Positions 7,991 to 16,252 are shown, counted from the stretch's first letter. The stretch: DNA of 24,984 nucleotides from an uncultured Muribaculaceae bacterium (GCA_902494515.1 CABUTS010000041.1:1-24984); one strand, 5' to 3'. Numbers and translations: made by a program. The notes: a model not told the origin generated them from the sequence alone.

Positions 7991-8028
7991 AAAAACTCCC
8001 GGAAGAGCCTTGCGGCTGATCCGGGAGT
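7991..8028 (-). terminator. Strong Rho-independent terminator of rplS
   Basis: On the minus strand ACTCCCGGA pairs with TCCGGGAGT (plus 8020-8028 with 7995-8003), and an inner AGCC/GGCT pair (8006-8009, 8014-8017) extends the stem across a small internal loop. The stem is followed by TTTTTG. It lies about 65 bp after the rplS stop. Confidence 0.88.
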
Positions 8029-8093
8029 ATAGGGCTGATGCGAAAGCCGGGATATGGCGGAGCCGGTTCCGGCTTTGCCGTCGCGGCGAAAGA

Positions 8094-8453
8094 TTAGTCT
8101 TTCTTGAGAACGCGACGCTCCTTGATGCGGGCCTTCTTGCCGGTGAGGCCGCGGAGGTAGTAAAGTTTAGCGCGACGAACTTTACCGTACTTGTTGACAA
8201 CGATGGAGTCGATGAACGGGGATTCCAAGGGGAAGATACGCTCAACGCCGATGTTGTCGGACATCTTGCGGACGGTGAAACGCTTCTTAACGCCTTCGCC
8301 GTTGATGCGGATAACCACACCGCGGTACTGCTGAATACGTTCCTTGTTACCTTCCTTGATGCGATAAGCAACGGTGATGGTGTCGCCGGGGCCGAATTCG
8401 GGGTGCTTCTTGTTGGTTGCGAAGGCCTCTTCGGCTACTTTAATCAGATCCAT
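8094..8453 (-). CDS. rplS: 50S ribosomal protein L19
   Basis: The 119-aa product has the normal length for L19, which sits at the 30S-50S interface of the large subunit. It shows the family blocks FGPGDTITVAYRIKEGNKERIQ, YRGVVIRINGEG, FTVRKMSDNIGVERIFPLESP and GKVRRAKLYYLRGLTGKKARIKE. It has its own promoter (8535-8565) and a strong terminator, so it appears monocistronic. It is not next to rpsP, rimM or trmD as in proteobacteria, which is normal for Bacteroidota. Confidence 0.98.
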   Translation of the reverse strand: MDLIKVAEEAFATNKKHPEFGPGDTITVAYRIKEGNKERIQQYRGVVIRINGEGVKKRFTVRKMSDNIGVERIFPLESPFIDSIVVNKYGKVRRAKLYYLRGLTGKKARIKERRVLKKD

Positions 8454-8534
8454 TTTTTAAAGCTTTAAAAATGTTGAACAATCTCGCAACATACGCGGGC
8501 AGCCTTGTCCCGTCAGCGGTTACGAATTTCGGCG

Positions 8535-8565
8535 CAAAGGTAGTAATATTCCGCGAGATACGCAA
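8535..8565 (-). promoter_or_regulatory. Bacteroidota-type promoter for rplS
   Basis: On the minus strand TACCTTTG (plus 8535-8542) is the canonical -7 element, with TTG (plus 8563-8565) 20 nt upstream. Transcription would start near 8528, giving a leader of about 75 nt. A 14-bp perfect palindrome, TTTTTGCGCAAAAA (8567-8580), lies just upstream of the -33 element and could be an operator. Confidence 0.75.
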
Positions 8566-8618
8566 GTTTTTGCGCAAAAAACTGAGGCCACAAAAACTGA
8601 GGATTTCACTGAGGACTG

Positions 8619-8658
8619 AAAAACCTGAGGGCGCGCTGCTTAAAGCAGAGCGCCCTCG
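8619..8658 (-). terminator. Strong Rho-independent terminator of the bamA cluster
   Basis: On the minus strand GAGGGCGC pairs with GCGCCCTC (plus 8650-8657 with 8627-8634), extended by CTGC/GCAG inside, with a short AT loop and a run of five T (plus 8619-8623). It lies about 70 bp after the second skp-like gene and separates that operon from rplS. Three ACTGAGG direct repeats (8581, 8597, 8609) lie just beyond it. Confidence 0.9.
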
Positions 8659-8728
8659 GTTAAGAGTTGAAAGCCGGCCGGAATCAGTTAGCGGGAGCGG
8701 CCGGGGTATCTTGCGGGATTGGCCGGGG

Positions 8729-9274
8729 TTATTTGGCGGGAGCAGCCGGGGCCGGTGTGGCGGGAACGTCCTTGACTCCGAGTTTGGTCTTGACCAGGGG
8801 GGTGACGTCGATTACGGAAGTGGCGACGTAGGCAGCGGTGCCTTCGGGGAAGATCATAGTGAAGTTGCCTTCAGCTCCGACAGCTTTGATGGCGCTGATG
8901 AGTTTCTCCTGAACGGGGGCCATGAGTGTCTGCTGTTTGCGGGCAAGTTCCTGCTGGGCGGTCTGGGCGAACTGCTCGGCTTTCTGCTGGAGTTCCTGGA
9001 TTTCCTGAGCGCGACGGTCCTTGATGGTCTGGGGAGTAGTGGAGTCGGCCATTACTTTCTGATATTCGGCGAATTTTGCTTTGAGTTCGTCCTGAATTTT
9101 AGCGTATTCGTCTTCGTAGGTTTTGGCGGCAGCCTCAATTTGTTTCTGGGCGTCGGCAAATTCGGCCATGCCGGGGATGATGGCTTCGGGGTTAACGACA
9201 CCGAATTTGGGGGCCTGCGCCATGGCGCAGAAGGGGAGGGCCAGAAGGATGGCCAGAAGGAGTTTCTTAATCAT
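8729..9274 (-). CDS. OmpH/Skp-family periplasmic chaperone (second copy)
   Basis: The 181-aa product has a signal peptide (MIKKLLLAILLALPFCAMAQ, cleavage near residue 20) and an OmpH/Skp domain: a short beta segment (KFGVVNPEAIIPGM) and a long charged, Gln/Glu/Lys-rich coiled coil (about 40-125), then a second beta part (NFTMIFPEGTAAYV) and an Ala/Pro-rich tail. Skp trimers hold unfolded outer-membrane proteins and pass them to BamA, which is encoded upstream. It follows the other skp-like gene by 35 bp and is the last gene before a strong terminator. The two paralogues differ clearly in sequence, so this is an old duplication. The same pair follows bamA in Porphyromonas gingivalis (from memory PG0192-PG0193). 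Confidence 0.92.
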   Translation of the reverse strand: MIKKLLLAILLALPFCAMAQAPKFGVVNPEAIIPGMAEFADAQKQIEAAAKTYEDEYAKIQDELKAKFAEYQKVMADSTTPQTIKDRRAQEIQELQQKAEQFAQTAQQELARKQQTLMAPVQEKLISAIKAVGAEGNFTMIFPEGTAAYVATSVIDVTPLVKTKLGVKDVPATPAPAAPAK

Positions 9275-9309
9275 TTTTTTAAGATGGTCTATTATTGTTT
9301 TTGTGTTTT

Positions 9310-9825
9310 TTACTGGGCGTAGCCGAGCTTGGCGAGGACTTCATTGCTAACGTCGATTCGCGGGGAGGCGAATACGATGTTTGCCGATGACGCGCGGTCG
9401 AAGATGCATTGGTATCCGCGCTCTTCGGAGAGTTTCTTGATGGCGTTGTAAACATCGTCCTGGATGGGTTTCATCAGGGTCTGGCGTTTCTTGTAGAGTT
9501 CGCCTTCGGGGCCGAAGTATTTGTAGCGGAGGTCGGAGGCTTCCTTTTCCTTTGCCACGATTTCCTCTTCGCGTTTCTTCACCTGATCTTCGGTGAGGAA
9601 TACTTTGTCGGCGAGGTATTTCTTGTAGAGGGCGTCGGCTTCGCGGGATACGGCTTCAACCTCTTTCTGCCAGCGTTCGGAGAGCTGGCGCAGCTGTTCG
9701 TTGGCCATTTCGTAGGAGGGCACCTGCTTGAGGATGTACTCCATGTCGACGAGGGCGAATTTCTGGGCTGAGGCGCCGAAAACGGCAGCGACGACTATGG
9801 CGAGTGTAAGGAGTAACTTCTTCAT
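9310..9825 (-). CDS. OmpH/Skp-family periplasmic chaperone (first copy)
   Basis: The 171-aa product starts with a signal peptide (MKKLLLTLAIVVAAVFGASAQ). The mature part opens KFALVDMEYILKQVPSYEMAN, the usual OmpH start, followed by a long charged coiled coil (about 38-125, rich in KREEEIVAKEKEAS-type sequence) and a closing beta segment (YQCIFDRASSANIVFASP). It is predicted to act in the periplasm as a holdase for outer-membrane proteins. It lies 96 bp after bamA and 35 bp before its paralogue. It lacks the Ala/Pro tail of that paralogue, so the two may have different clients. Confidence 0.93.
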   Translation of the reverse strand: MKKLLLTLAIVVAAVFGASAQKFALVDMEYILKQVPSYEMANEQLRQLSERWQKEVEAVSREADALYKKYLADKVFLTEDQVKKREEEIVAKEKEASDLRYKYFGPEGELYKKRQTLMKPIQDDVYNAIKKLSEERGYQCIFDRASSANIVFASPRIDVSNEVLAKLGYAQ

Positions 9826-9897
9826 GGGTTATGTTTTTTCTATTATAGACAATCGGGAAACAAAAAGGTTTAAGGTCGCTATTTCCCACGGCCCGGA

Positions 9898-9920
9898 ATT
9901 AAATTCCTTTAACAAAGGAA
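9898..9920 (-). terminator. Weak AT-rich hairpin after bamA
   Basis: TTCCTTT-AAC-AAAGGAA (9904-9920) is a perfect 7-bp inverted repeat immediately after the bamA stop; on the minus strand it is followed by TTTAATT. It may attenuate read-through from bamA into the skp-like genes or protect the 3' end of an mRNA. The stem is weak. Confidence 0.3.
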
Positions 9921-9921
9921 G

Positions 9922-12549
9922 TTAGAATTCCTGGCCGAGGATGAAGTGGAAGTGGCTGCCACCCTTCTGGCCGAAGACGGTGTCGAAACCGTAGGCCCAG
10001 TCGATACCCATCATGCCGACCATGGGGAGGAAGATTCGGATACCGGCGCCGGCGGAGCGCTTGAGGCTGAAGGGATTGAAGTCGCCGACCTTGGTCCAGG
10101 CGTTACCCCCTTCAGCGAATACCAGACCGTAGATTGTGGTGGAGGGCTGGAGCATGAAGGGGAAGTGGAGCTCGACGCCGAGGCGGGTGTAGGCGTAGCC
10201 TTCACGACCCCAGGGGGTCAGAGCGCCGTTCTCGTAACCGCGGAGGGCGATTGTCTCGGTGGCGTAGGTGTAGGAGCCGCTCATGCCGTCGCCGCCGACA
10301 TAGAAGGTTTCGAACGGGGAGCGGAGCCACTTGTTGTAGCTGCCGAGCAGGCCGACGTCGGCGCGGGTCATGAGCACGAGGGTCCACTTGCCGTCGGGGT
10401 CGGTCAGCGGGGTGTATGTGCGGGATTTGAAGCGGAGTTTCCAGTACTCGATCCAGTGGTATAGCTCCTTCTTGGCGGCGGTGGTGTTCTCCTGCGAGAG
10501 CTTCTCCCAGTTCTTCTTGCCGAAGAGCGAGGCGGGAGGAGTCAGCGAGAGGTTCAGCGAGAAGTTAGAACCGCGACGGGTGTAGAGGGGGTTATCGATG
10601 GAGTTACGTGCCAGGGTGAAGCCGAGCACAAGGGCGTTCGACGTACCGTTGTTCATATAATAGAGGTATTCCCAGTTCTTGAGGTAATACCAGTTGTAGG
10701 AGAGCTCGGTGGTGAAGGTGAAGTAGTCGTCGGGCCAGTTCAGTCGCTTGCCGAAGCCTACGGTCACGCCTACCATCTGAAGCACCTTGTTGGGGTCGTA
10801 GGCGTTTTCGATGGAGTTCTGGTAGTAGTCGTTGTAGTAGTTGGAACCGTAGCCGTAGCCATAGCCGTAACCGCCGTAGAGGTAGGGGTTCGACCAGTTG
10901 CTGTTATAGTAAGATGAGTTCACGCCGGTCTGACGGGAGTAGTAAGCCGAGACCTGCAACGAGTTGGGGCGCTTCCCGCCGAACCAGGGGTCAAGGAAGG
11001 AAACGGAGTACATCTGATAGTAGCGGGCATTGGTCTGGGCGGAGATGGTGAAGGTCTGACCTTCGCCCTGAGGGATAAGGCCGCGGTAGGACTTCGGGTT
11101 GAAGAGGTTCTTGATGGAGAAGTTGGTGAACTTCAGGGCAACCTTGCCGATGATACCGGTCTGGCCCCAGCCGAGCGAAAGCTCAATCTGGTCGTTGGCC
11201 TTGGACTGGAGATTGAAGACCACATCCACGGTGCCGTTTTCTTCGTTGGGCTGGATGTCGGGGTTCATGTTTTCAGGGTCGAAGTGACCGGTCTGGGCGA
11301 TTTCGCGCAGAGAACGGATTACGTCGGACTTGCTGAAGAGTTCGCCGGGCTTTACTCGGAGGTCACGGCGCACGACCTTCTCGTAGAGGCGGTCGTTGCC
11401 GGTGATGACAACCTTGTTGATTTTGGCCTGTTTGCCTTCGTACATACGGAGTTCCAGGTCGATGGAGTCGCCGTCGATGTTCTTCTCGATGGGCACGAGC
11501 TGATAGAAGAGGTAGCCCTGGTCCATGTAGGCGTTTGAGACGGCGTCTTCGTCTTCGCTCAGACGCTTGTTGAGGAGCTTCTGGTTGTAGACGTCGCCGT
11601 CCTTCATCCCCAGCAGGTAGTTGAGCTGGTCGGTGTTGTAGAGGGTGTTGCCGACCCATGAGATGTTGCGGATGTAGTATTTCTTACCCTCTTCGAGGTC
11701 GATGTATACATCTACCTTATTCTCGTTGTAGGGGACCACGGAGTCGCTGAGAATCTTGGCGTCGCGGTAACCTAACTCGTTGTATTTCTGAATGATGCGG
11801 TTGAGGTCATCCTCGTAGTCCGACTCCACGAATTTCTTCTGGCTGAAGAGCTTCAGGAGGTTGCCGGATTCGTTGGTCTTCTTGATGACACGCTTGAGCT
11901 TGCCGTCGGAGAGGACGTTGTTGCCGGAGATGTAGATCTTGTGGACCTTTACCTTGGACTGCTTGTCGACGTCGATATGGACAATCATCTCGTTCTTCTT
12001 GCTGAGGTCCTCTTCAAGCCAGATTTTCACCTTGGCGTTGCCGAAGCCCTTGTCGCCGAAGTATTTCTTGGTGATGTCGGTGGCGCGGTTGACGATGTTC
12101 TGTGTGATCTGGTTGCCGGGCATCAGCTGGAGGCGCTTCTGGAGTTCCTCGCGTTCGCTTTTCTTCATGCCGCCGTATTTCACCTCTGAGATTCGGGGCT
12201 GGGTGCGGAGCTTGATGATGAGCCAGATTTTGTCGCCGGCGATTTTCTCGGCGAGAATCTGGGTCTGGGCGAAGAGTCCCTGACGCATCAGACGTTTCAC
12301 GGCGTTGGTGATGTCGGGACCGGGGATTTCCACGACGTCGCCGACTTTAAGACCTGAGTAACCGATTACGATGTAGTCCTCGTAGTTGTCGGCACCTTCG
12401 ACCCGCAGCCCTGCGATTGTATATTTCGAGGGCATGCCGGTGTAGACAATCGGGGGATTGTACACGGTGTCGGTGCGCTCCTGGGCCGAAAGCCGGGGAG
12501 CGATGATTGCAATGATGAGGAGGAGAAGAGGAAGAATCCTGTATTTCAT
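9922..12549 (-). CDS. bamA: Outer membrane protein assembly factor BamA
   Basis: The 875-aa product is the Omp85 insertase that folds beta-barrel proteins into the outer membrane. A signal peptide (1-22, ending RLSA) is followed by five POTRA domains at about 44-448 (each with a G-x-x-x-F/Y pattern and a closing beta strand) and a 16-strand barrel at about 455-875. The conserved RGY of the lid loop is at 770-772 (TIALRGYENG), and the chain ends in Phe, as outer-membrane proteins do. An early barrel loop (about 547-578) carries a Tyr/Gly-rich insert, GGYGYGYGYG with NYYNDYYQN, that is absent from E. coli BamA and is probably surface exposed. It lies 30 bp after uppS. The gene order porG-like, uppS, bamA, skp, skp matches that around Omp85 in Porphyromonas gingivalis. 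Confidence 0.96.
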   Translation of the reverse strand: MKYRILPLLLLIIAIIAPRLSAQERTDTVYNPPIVYTGMPSKYTIAGLRVEGADNYEDYIVIGYSGLKVGDVVEIPGPDITNAVKRLMRQGLFAQTQILAEKIAGDKIWLIIKLRTQPRISEVKYGGMKKSEREELQKRLQLMPGNQITQNIVNRATDITKKYFGDKGFGNAKVKIWLEEDLSKKNEMIVHIDVDKQSKVKVHKIYISGNNVLSDGKLKRVIKKTNESGNLLKLFSQKKFVESDYEDDLNRIIQKYNELGYRDAKILSDSVVPYNENKVDVYIDLEEGKKYYIRNISWVGNTLYNTDQLNYLLGMKDGDVYNQKLLNKRLSEDEDAVSNAYMDQGYLFYQLVPIEKNIDGDSIDLELRMYEGKQAKINKVVITGNDRLYEKVVRRDLRVKPGELFSKSDVIRSLREIAQTGHFDPENMNPDIQPNEENGTVDVVFNLQSKANDQIELSLGWGQTGIIGKVALKFTNFSIKNLFNPKSYRGLIPQGEGQTFTISAQTNARYYQMYSVSFLDPWFGGKRPNSLQVSAYYSRQTGVNSSYYNSNWSNPYLYGGYGYGYGYGSNYYNDYYQNSIENAYDPNKVLQMVGVTVGFGKRLNWPDDYFTFTTELSYNWYYLKNWEYLYYMNNGTSNALVLGFTLARNSIDNPLYTRRGSNFSLNLSLTPPASLFGKKNWEKLSQENTTAAKKELYHWIEYWKLRFKSRTYTPLTDPDGKWTLVLMTRADVGLLGSYNKWLRSPFETFYVGGDGMSGSYTYATETIALRGYENGALTPWGREGYAYTRLGVELHFPFMLQPSTTIYGLVFAEGGNAWTKVGDFNPFSLKRSAGAGIRIFLPMVGMMGIDWAYGFDTVFGQKGGSHFHFILGQEF

Positions 12550-12579
12550 ATATGATGAACTGTCGTGGAATTTACGGGG

Positions 12580-13332
12580 TTACTTGGAGACCTGCTCGGA
12601 GGTGAGGCCGTAGCGGCGCTCGCGCTTCTGGTAGGCGATGATGGCGCGGAGGAAGTCCTCCTTGGAGAAGTCGGGCCAGAAGTTATCGACCACCTCGATT
12701 TCGGAGTAAGCGATTTCCCAGAGGAGGAAGTTGCTGACGCGGAAATCGCCGCCGGTGCGGATCAGCAGGTCGGGGTCCTGAACGGGGAGGGAGGCGGTGG
12801 AGAGATGCCGGGCGAAGGCCTCGGGGGTGACGTCGGGAGGGGAGAGGCGGCCGGCGGCGACATCCTCGGCAATCTTGCGGGCTGCGGCGACGATGTCCCA
12901 GCGGCCGGAGTAGCTCAGCGCGAGGTTGAGCACCAGACCAGTGCAGTGGGCGGTGGCGTCGAAGCACCCCTGCAGGCGCCGGCGGGGTTCTTCGGGCATG
13001 CGCTCGAAGTCGCCGATCATTGTCAGCCGCACATTGTTCTTGATCAGGTCGGGGGTCTCGCGCTCGATGGCGATGCCGATAAGGTGCATCAGCGCGTCGA
13101 CCTCGGCCTGAGGCCGGTTCCAGTTCTCGGTGGAGAAGGCATAAAGCGTGAGGCACCCTACACCGACCTCTGAGGCGATTTCGGTGATGCGGCGCACGGT
13201 ATTGACGCCCTCGACGTGTCCTTCGGAGCGGTCGAGGCCCCGGGCCTTCGCCCAGCGGCCGTTGCCATCCATTATGATGGCGACGTGAGCCGGGATTCTG
13301 GAGGGGTCAATGCTTTCTAACAGAGAATTCAT
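12580..13332 (-). CDS. uppS: Isoprenyl transferase (undecaprenyl diphosphate synthase)
   Basis: The 250-aa cis-prenyltransferase builds C55 undecaprenyl diphosphate from farnesyl and isopentenyl diphosphates, the carrier lipid for peptidoglycan and O-antigen. Motifs: HVAIIMDGNGRWAKARG (16-32, catalytic Asp22), TLYAFSTENWNRP (62-74), LIRTGGDFRVSNFLLWE and the terminal FWPDF segment. In most family members the fifth block reads RTSGExRxSNF; here it is RTGGDFRVSNF, common in Bacteroidota. Its ATG start lies 33 bp after the porG-like stop and it precedes bamA by 30 bp, so it is co-transcribed with outer-membrane biogenesis genes. Confidence 0.96.
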   Translation of the reverse strand: MNSLLESIDPSRIPAHVAIIMDGNGRWAKARGLDRSEGHVEGVNTVRRITEIASEVGVGCLTLYAFSTENWNRPQAEVDALMHLIGIAIERETPDLIKNNVRLTMIGDFERMPEEPRRRLQGCFDATAHCTGLVLNLALSYSGRWDIVAAARKIAEDVAAGRLSPPDVTPEAFARHLSTASLPVQDPDLLIRTGGDFRVSNFLLWEIAYSEIEVVDNFWPDFSKEDFLRAIIAYQKRERRYGLTSEQVSK

Positions 13333-13365
13333 TTCGAGGAATGTTTACGCGGTCGGGCGGACGGG

Positions 13366-14046
13366 TCAGTCGACATAGTGGCAGGTGGAGCACCGCTCGC
13401 CGAACTCGTAGGTTACTGAAAATGAAATATTTGAATACCAGTCAGTGTTTCTGGCAAATGAACTCTTGATTTGATGGAGGTCGCTGAGGGGGCCGTCCAT
13501 GTGGTCCGAGAACACCTTTGTCATGGAGAATTCCAGGGCCAGATTGAGGCGTTCTTTGGCTTTATATTTAACGCCGAAGGCCATCGGAATGTTGAAACCG
13601 ATGTTGTTGTCGCCGTCGCACATCGACATCGAGACTCCGAGGCCGACCGCGAGGTATGGGCTCCAGCGGCGCAGGCGTTTGTAGGTTTCGCCTATGCCGT
13701 AGGGGAAAAAGTTGAATTCCAGACGCTCCTGCAGGTCGATGACCGTGGCCTTGAAGTCGAAGTTGGCGCCTTCGGGGAAGACATCGTCCATGCCGCTGGT
13801 GTCGCCGCTGATGGTCATTACGTTGGCCATAGTCCGGAGTGCCCAGCGGACGTCGGGAAGATAGCGGAAGGTCAGTCCGGCGCCGAGTCCGGGGTGGGAG
13901 AAGATATTCGACGACGCATCGCCGACATAGCCCGACATGCCAATCTGGCTGCCCATGTCGAATTTGTATTTCGACTCCTGGGCAGCGGCCCCGAAGCGGG
14001 TCGCGCTCGCAAGTATGAGCAGTATGGCAATCAGTCGGAATTTCAT
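13366..14046 (-). CDS. DUF6089 outer-membrane beta-barrel protein, PorG-like
   Basis: The 226-aa product has a signal peptide (about 1-22, ending GAAAQ) and alternating hydrophobic strands (YKFDMGSQIGMSGYVGDAS, GLGAGLTFRYL, YLAVGLGVSMSM, FNIPMAFGVKYK, WYSNISFSVTYEF) expected of a small 8-strand barrel. The C-terminus CSTCHYVD is the short Cys-x-x-Cys ending that I associate with the DUF6089 family. In Porphyromonas gingivalis the gene directly before uppS and Omp85 (PG0189, PorG) is a type IX secretion component associated with the PorK/PorN ring; position and family agree here, so a PorG role is a good inference but not proven. No clear promoter is visible in the 110-bp gap upstream, so read-through from the DUF6242 gene is possible. 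Confidence 0.78.
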   Translation of the reverse strand: MKFRLIAILLILASATRFGAAAQESKYKFDMGSQIGMSGYVGDASSNIFSHPGLGAGLTFRYLPDVRWALRTMANVMTISGDTSGMDDVFPEGANFDFKATVIDLQERLEFNFFPYGIGETYKRLRRWSPYLAVGLGVSMSMCDGDNNIGFNIPMAFGVKYKAKERLNLALEFSMTKVFSDHMDGPLSDLHQIKSSFARNTDWYSNISFSVTYEFGERCSTCHYVD

Positions 14047-14078
14047 TATACTATATTATATAGGTGAGAGAGGGAATC

Positions 14079-14107
14079 GGCGAATCGCTGATTCGCCCGC
14101 GGTAACC
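14079..14107 (+). repeat. REP-like hairpin element, copy A
   Basis: GGCGAATC-GCT-GATTCGCC (8-bp arms, 3-nt loop) followed by CGCGGTAACC. It lies between the porG-like gene and the DUF6242 gene. Copy B at 17852-17880 has the same 29-nt layout with compensatory changes in the stem. No T run follows on either strand, so it is not a standard terminator. Confidence 0.6.
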
Positions 14108-14156
14108 GGATGATTCGGAGTCTTTGCAATAACTCGGCTGCTGCGGGAGCTGGGGA

Positions 14157-15686
14157 TTATTGCAGCGGCTTCCAGGTCAGGTGGTTGATTACGCCGCTCC
14201 AGTATTCATCGATAATGGCGCCGCGGGCATCGTAGCCGCCGAACATATACAGGTAGGGGCAATCCCAGGTTGTAATCGGCTTGATGGCCATTGTGGAGGC
14301 GTTGTTGACGCTCAGGGTTTTGTCGAAGGTCATCAGCGAGGCGCCGATCGGAGCGGGCATATATTCGGGAAGCTGCAGCAGCTGCGAGCCTTTCTGCCAG
14401 TTGACACCCATGTCGCGGGAAATCCAAACTTCGCGGGAGATGGCTTCGCCGTCGTAGCCGCCGAAAGCTATGAGCACGTTCTTCTGCGAGGCTCGCCATG
14501 TCATGGTATCCGTCTCACAGATAGTGTATTGAGTCATGGCGTATCCTTCGCCGGCGGGGAGGTCGTCGCTGATTTTAGCCCAGCGGCTGCCGTCGTAAGC
14601 CCATGTGGCGCCGGAGGGGGTGCCGGAGGCGGGACGACCGCCGGTCATTACAATCATCGGCTTGGGGGACCAGATGGTCGAGAGGCTGACCGCAGCGGAG
14701 ACACCGCTCAGGGGGAAGTCTGCGGAGATTTCGCCGAATTCCCGGGTGCCGGAGTGGGGTGATCCGATGGCCCAGACCTTCTTGCCGTCAGATTCCTTGA
14801 CGCCTAACACGCTGTTTACCACAGGGTAAGGCGCGGAAATCGATACCCAGCCGTTGTCGAGGAGTTTGAAGGTGCGCCCTTCGTCGGTACTGATAAACAG
14901 ACGGCCGTCGGTGTCGAGGACATAGAGGAAGCCCTGATCCGAGGCGGTGAAGCTCTCGACGTTCAGAGTCGGACTCACGAGGCCGGCGACGTCGTTGACA
15001 TCGGGCGAGGAGGTGTAGAATTCGGGGGTTACGGGGTTGGCGGTCCAGTTGCCGCCGCCTGACTTGGTGGCGGGAATGAAGGTCGAGATGGCGGCTGCGC
15101 CGGTTGCGGAAGCGCTGAGCATCAGTGCTTTGTCGCCGACCTTGACGGTTTTGCTGCGGGTCATGCCGTCGACGCCGCTGAGCGCACCGCGGTTGAGCTC
15201 GTCCCAGTAGAGCGAGTCAGCTACCGCCGGGGCCACATTCAGGGTAATCATATAGTCGCGTTCCGACTGACCGTCGGCCGAAACGATGTGCAGGCGCACG
15301 GGTCCTTCGCTGAAGTTCACGACAGCCTTGTCGGTGTTGGCGATATAGTCGATCGTGGAGTCGGTTTTCTCGCCGACCTTCATGATAAGTTTCAGCTCGG
15401 AGCAGGCGTCGGCGGAAACCGTGACGCCCAGCGAGTCGATGCGCGTGTCGCAGGGGAGCGGGTTGGCGTTGTAGATGCGCCCCTCCAGCAGGTCAATCGA
15501 GAAGTAAATCGAGTCGAGATTGTTGAGAATCTTATTGTTCTTCTTCAGAGAGAATGCCGTGATCTTGGTGCCCGAGTAGTTGATGGGGGCGGTTTCCCAG
15601 GTTTCATCGGAATTACAAGCCGAGGAAAGCAGCGCCAGACCGAGGGTCAAAGCCGACATCCAATATAACTGTAAACCTTTTTTCAT
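14157..15686 (-). CDS. DUF6242-type lipoprotein with beta-propeller-like domain
   Basis: The 509-aa product begins with a lipoprotein signal (MKKGLQLYWMSALTLGLALLSSAC, Cys24 as the lipidated residue), so it should be anchored to a membrane, probably the outer membrane. Residues about 40-155 look like an Ig-like N-terminal domain of a kind common in Bacteroidota lipoproteins (TKITAFSLKKNNKILNNLDSIYFSID). Residues about 230-505 contain kelch/BNR-like repeats: LFISTDEGRTFKLL and VWISRDMGVNWQKG are Asp-box-like (S-x-D-x-G-x-x-W/F), and VLIAFGGYDGE and LYMFGGYDARG are kelch-like. I believe this is the family named DUF6242; its function is unknown. It has its own promoter about 225 bp upstream and a repeat-bearing leader. 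Kelch propellers often bind ligands or proteins, but no catalytic residues can be named. Confidence 0.75.
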   Translation of the reverse strand: MKKGLQLYWMSALTLGLALLSSACNSDETWETAPINYSGTKITAFSLKKNNKILNNLDSIYFSIDLLEGRIYNANPLPCDTRIDSLGVTVSADACSELKLIMKVGEKTDSTIDYIANTDKAVVNFSEGPVRLHIVSADGQSERDYMITLNVAPAVADSLYWDELNRGALSGVDGMTRSKTVKVGDKALMLSASATGAAAISTFIPATKSGGGNWTANPVTPEFYTSSPDVNDVAGLVSPTLNVESFTASDQGFLYVLDTDGRLFISTDEGRTFKLLDNGWVSISAPYPVVNSVLGVKESDGKKVWAIGSPHSGTREFGEISADFPLSGVSAAVSLSTIWSPKPMIVMTGGRPASGTPSGATWAYDGSRWAKISDDLPAGEGYAMTQYTICETDTMTWRASQKNVLIAFGGYDGEAISREVWISRDMGVNWQKGSQLLQLPEYMPAPIGASLMTFDKTLSVNNASTMAIKPITTWDCPYLYMFGGYDARGAIIDEYWSGVINHLTWKPLQ

Positions 15687-15723
15687 TTAAATAATGTAAA
15701 GACGGACCGGATGAACAGCCCTG

Positions 15724-15768
15724 TTATTTTACAGGCCGAAGCCCGATTATTTTACAGGCCGAAGCCCG
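15724..15768. repeat. Tandem 23-bp-period repeat with UUCG-type hairpins
   Basis: TTATTTTACAGGCCGAAGCC followed by CG occurs at 15724-15745 and again at 15747-15768; a third, degenerate copy starts near 15770. Read on the minus strand, each copy contains GGGC-TTCG-GCC, a stable C(UUCG)G tetraloop hairpin. The array lies in the predicted leader of the DUF6242 gene, between its promoter (15911) and start (15686). Confidence 0.85.
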
Positions 15769-15910
15769 GTTGTTTAGACGGGCGGAGGAGCCCGGAAAAT
15801 ACGGATTAAGCCCGGCTCCGGTCGAAACGACGGCGCCAGCAGGCAGGTTAGACTTGGTGAAATTCGCGGTTGCCGGGTATCGTTTCGGCGAAACCGCACC
15901 TTTCAAGATG

Positions 15911-15918
15911 CAAAGGTA
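15911..15918 (-). promoter_or_regulatory. -7 promoter element for the DUF6242 lipoprotein gene
   Basis: TACCTTTG on the minus strand is the canonical Bacteroidota -7 box, followed by GCATCTTG. No exact TTTG lies at the usual -33 distance: TGTG is 18 nt upstream and TTTG 25 nt upstream. A start near 15904 gives a leader of about 218 nt. Confidence 0.55.
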
Positions 15919-16252
15919 GCAAGATTTTTGGAATTTCACACCACAAATTTACAGTTTCGTCAAAAAACGCCCAAGCGAGAAGCCTGTTTTTTAAACAATT
16001 TTTCAAAAACTTACACCTCTGTAACAAATTTACCATACAATTTAACACAAAATCATTGTGGAAGGCTTTGAAACGCCGGTGTTAATGAATGTTAAGGATG
16101 GGGATTTGAGTAAAAAAGGCGCGGAAAATGAAGATGTTGACAAATTGCTGTTAAAAAACTCCAAATACAAGCAAAACGCCATCTGATATCCCGAAACTCG
16201 ACCAAACCGTGCAAAATAATGTTAATATCTCGCAAAAATAACGACAAAATGC

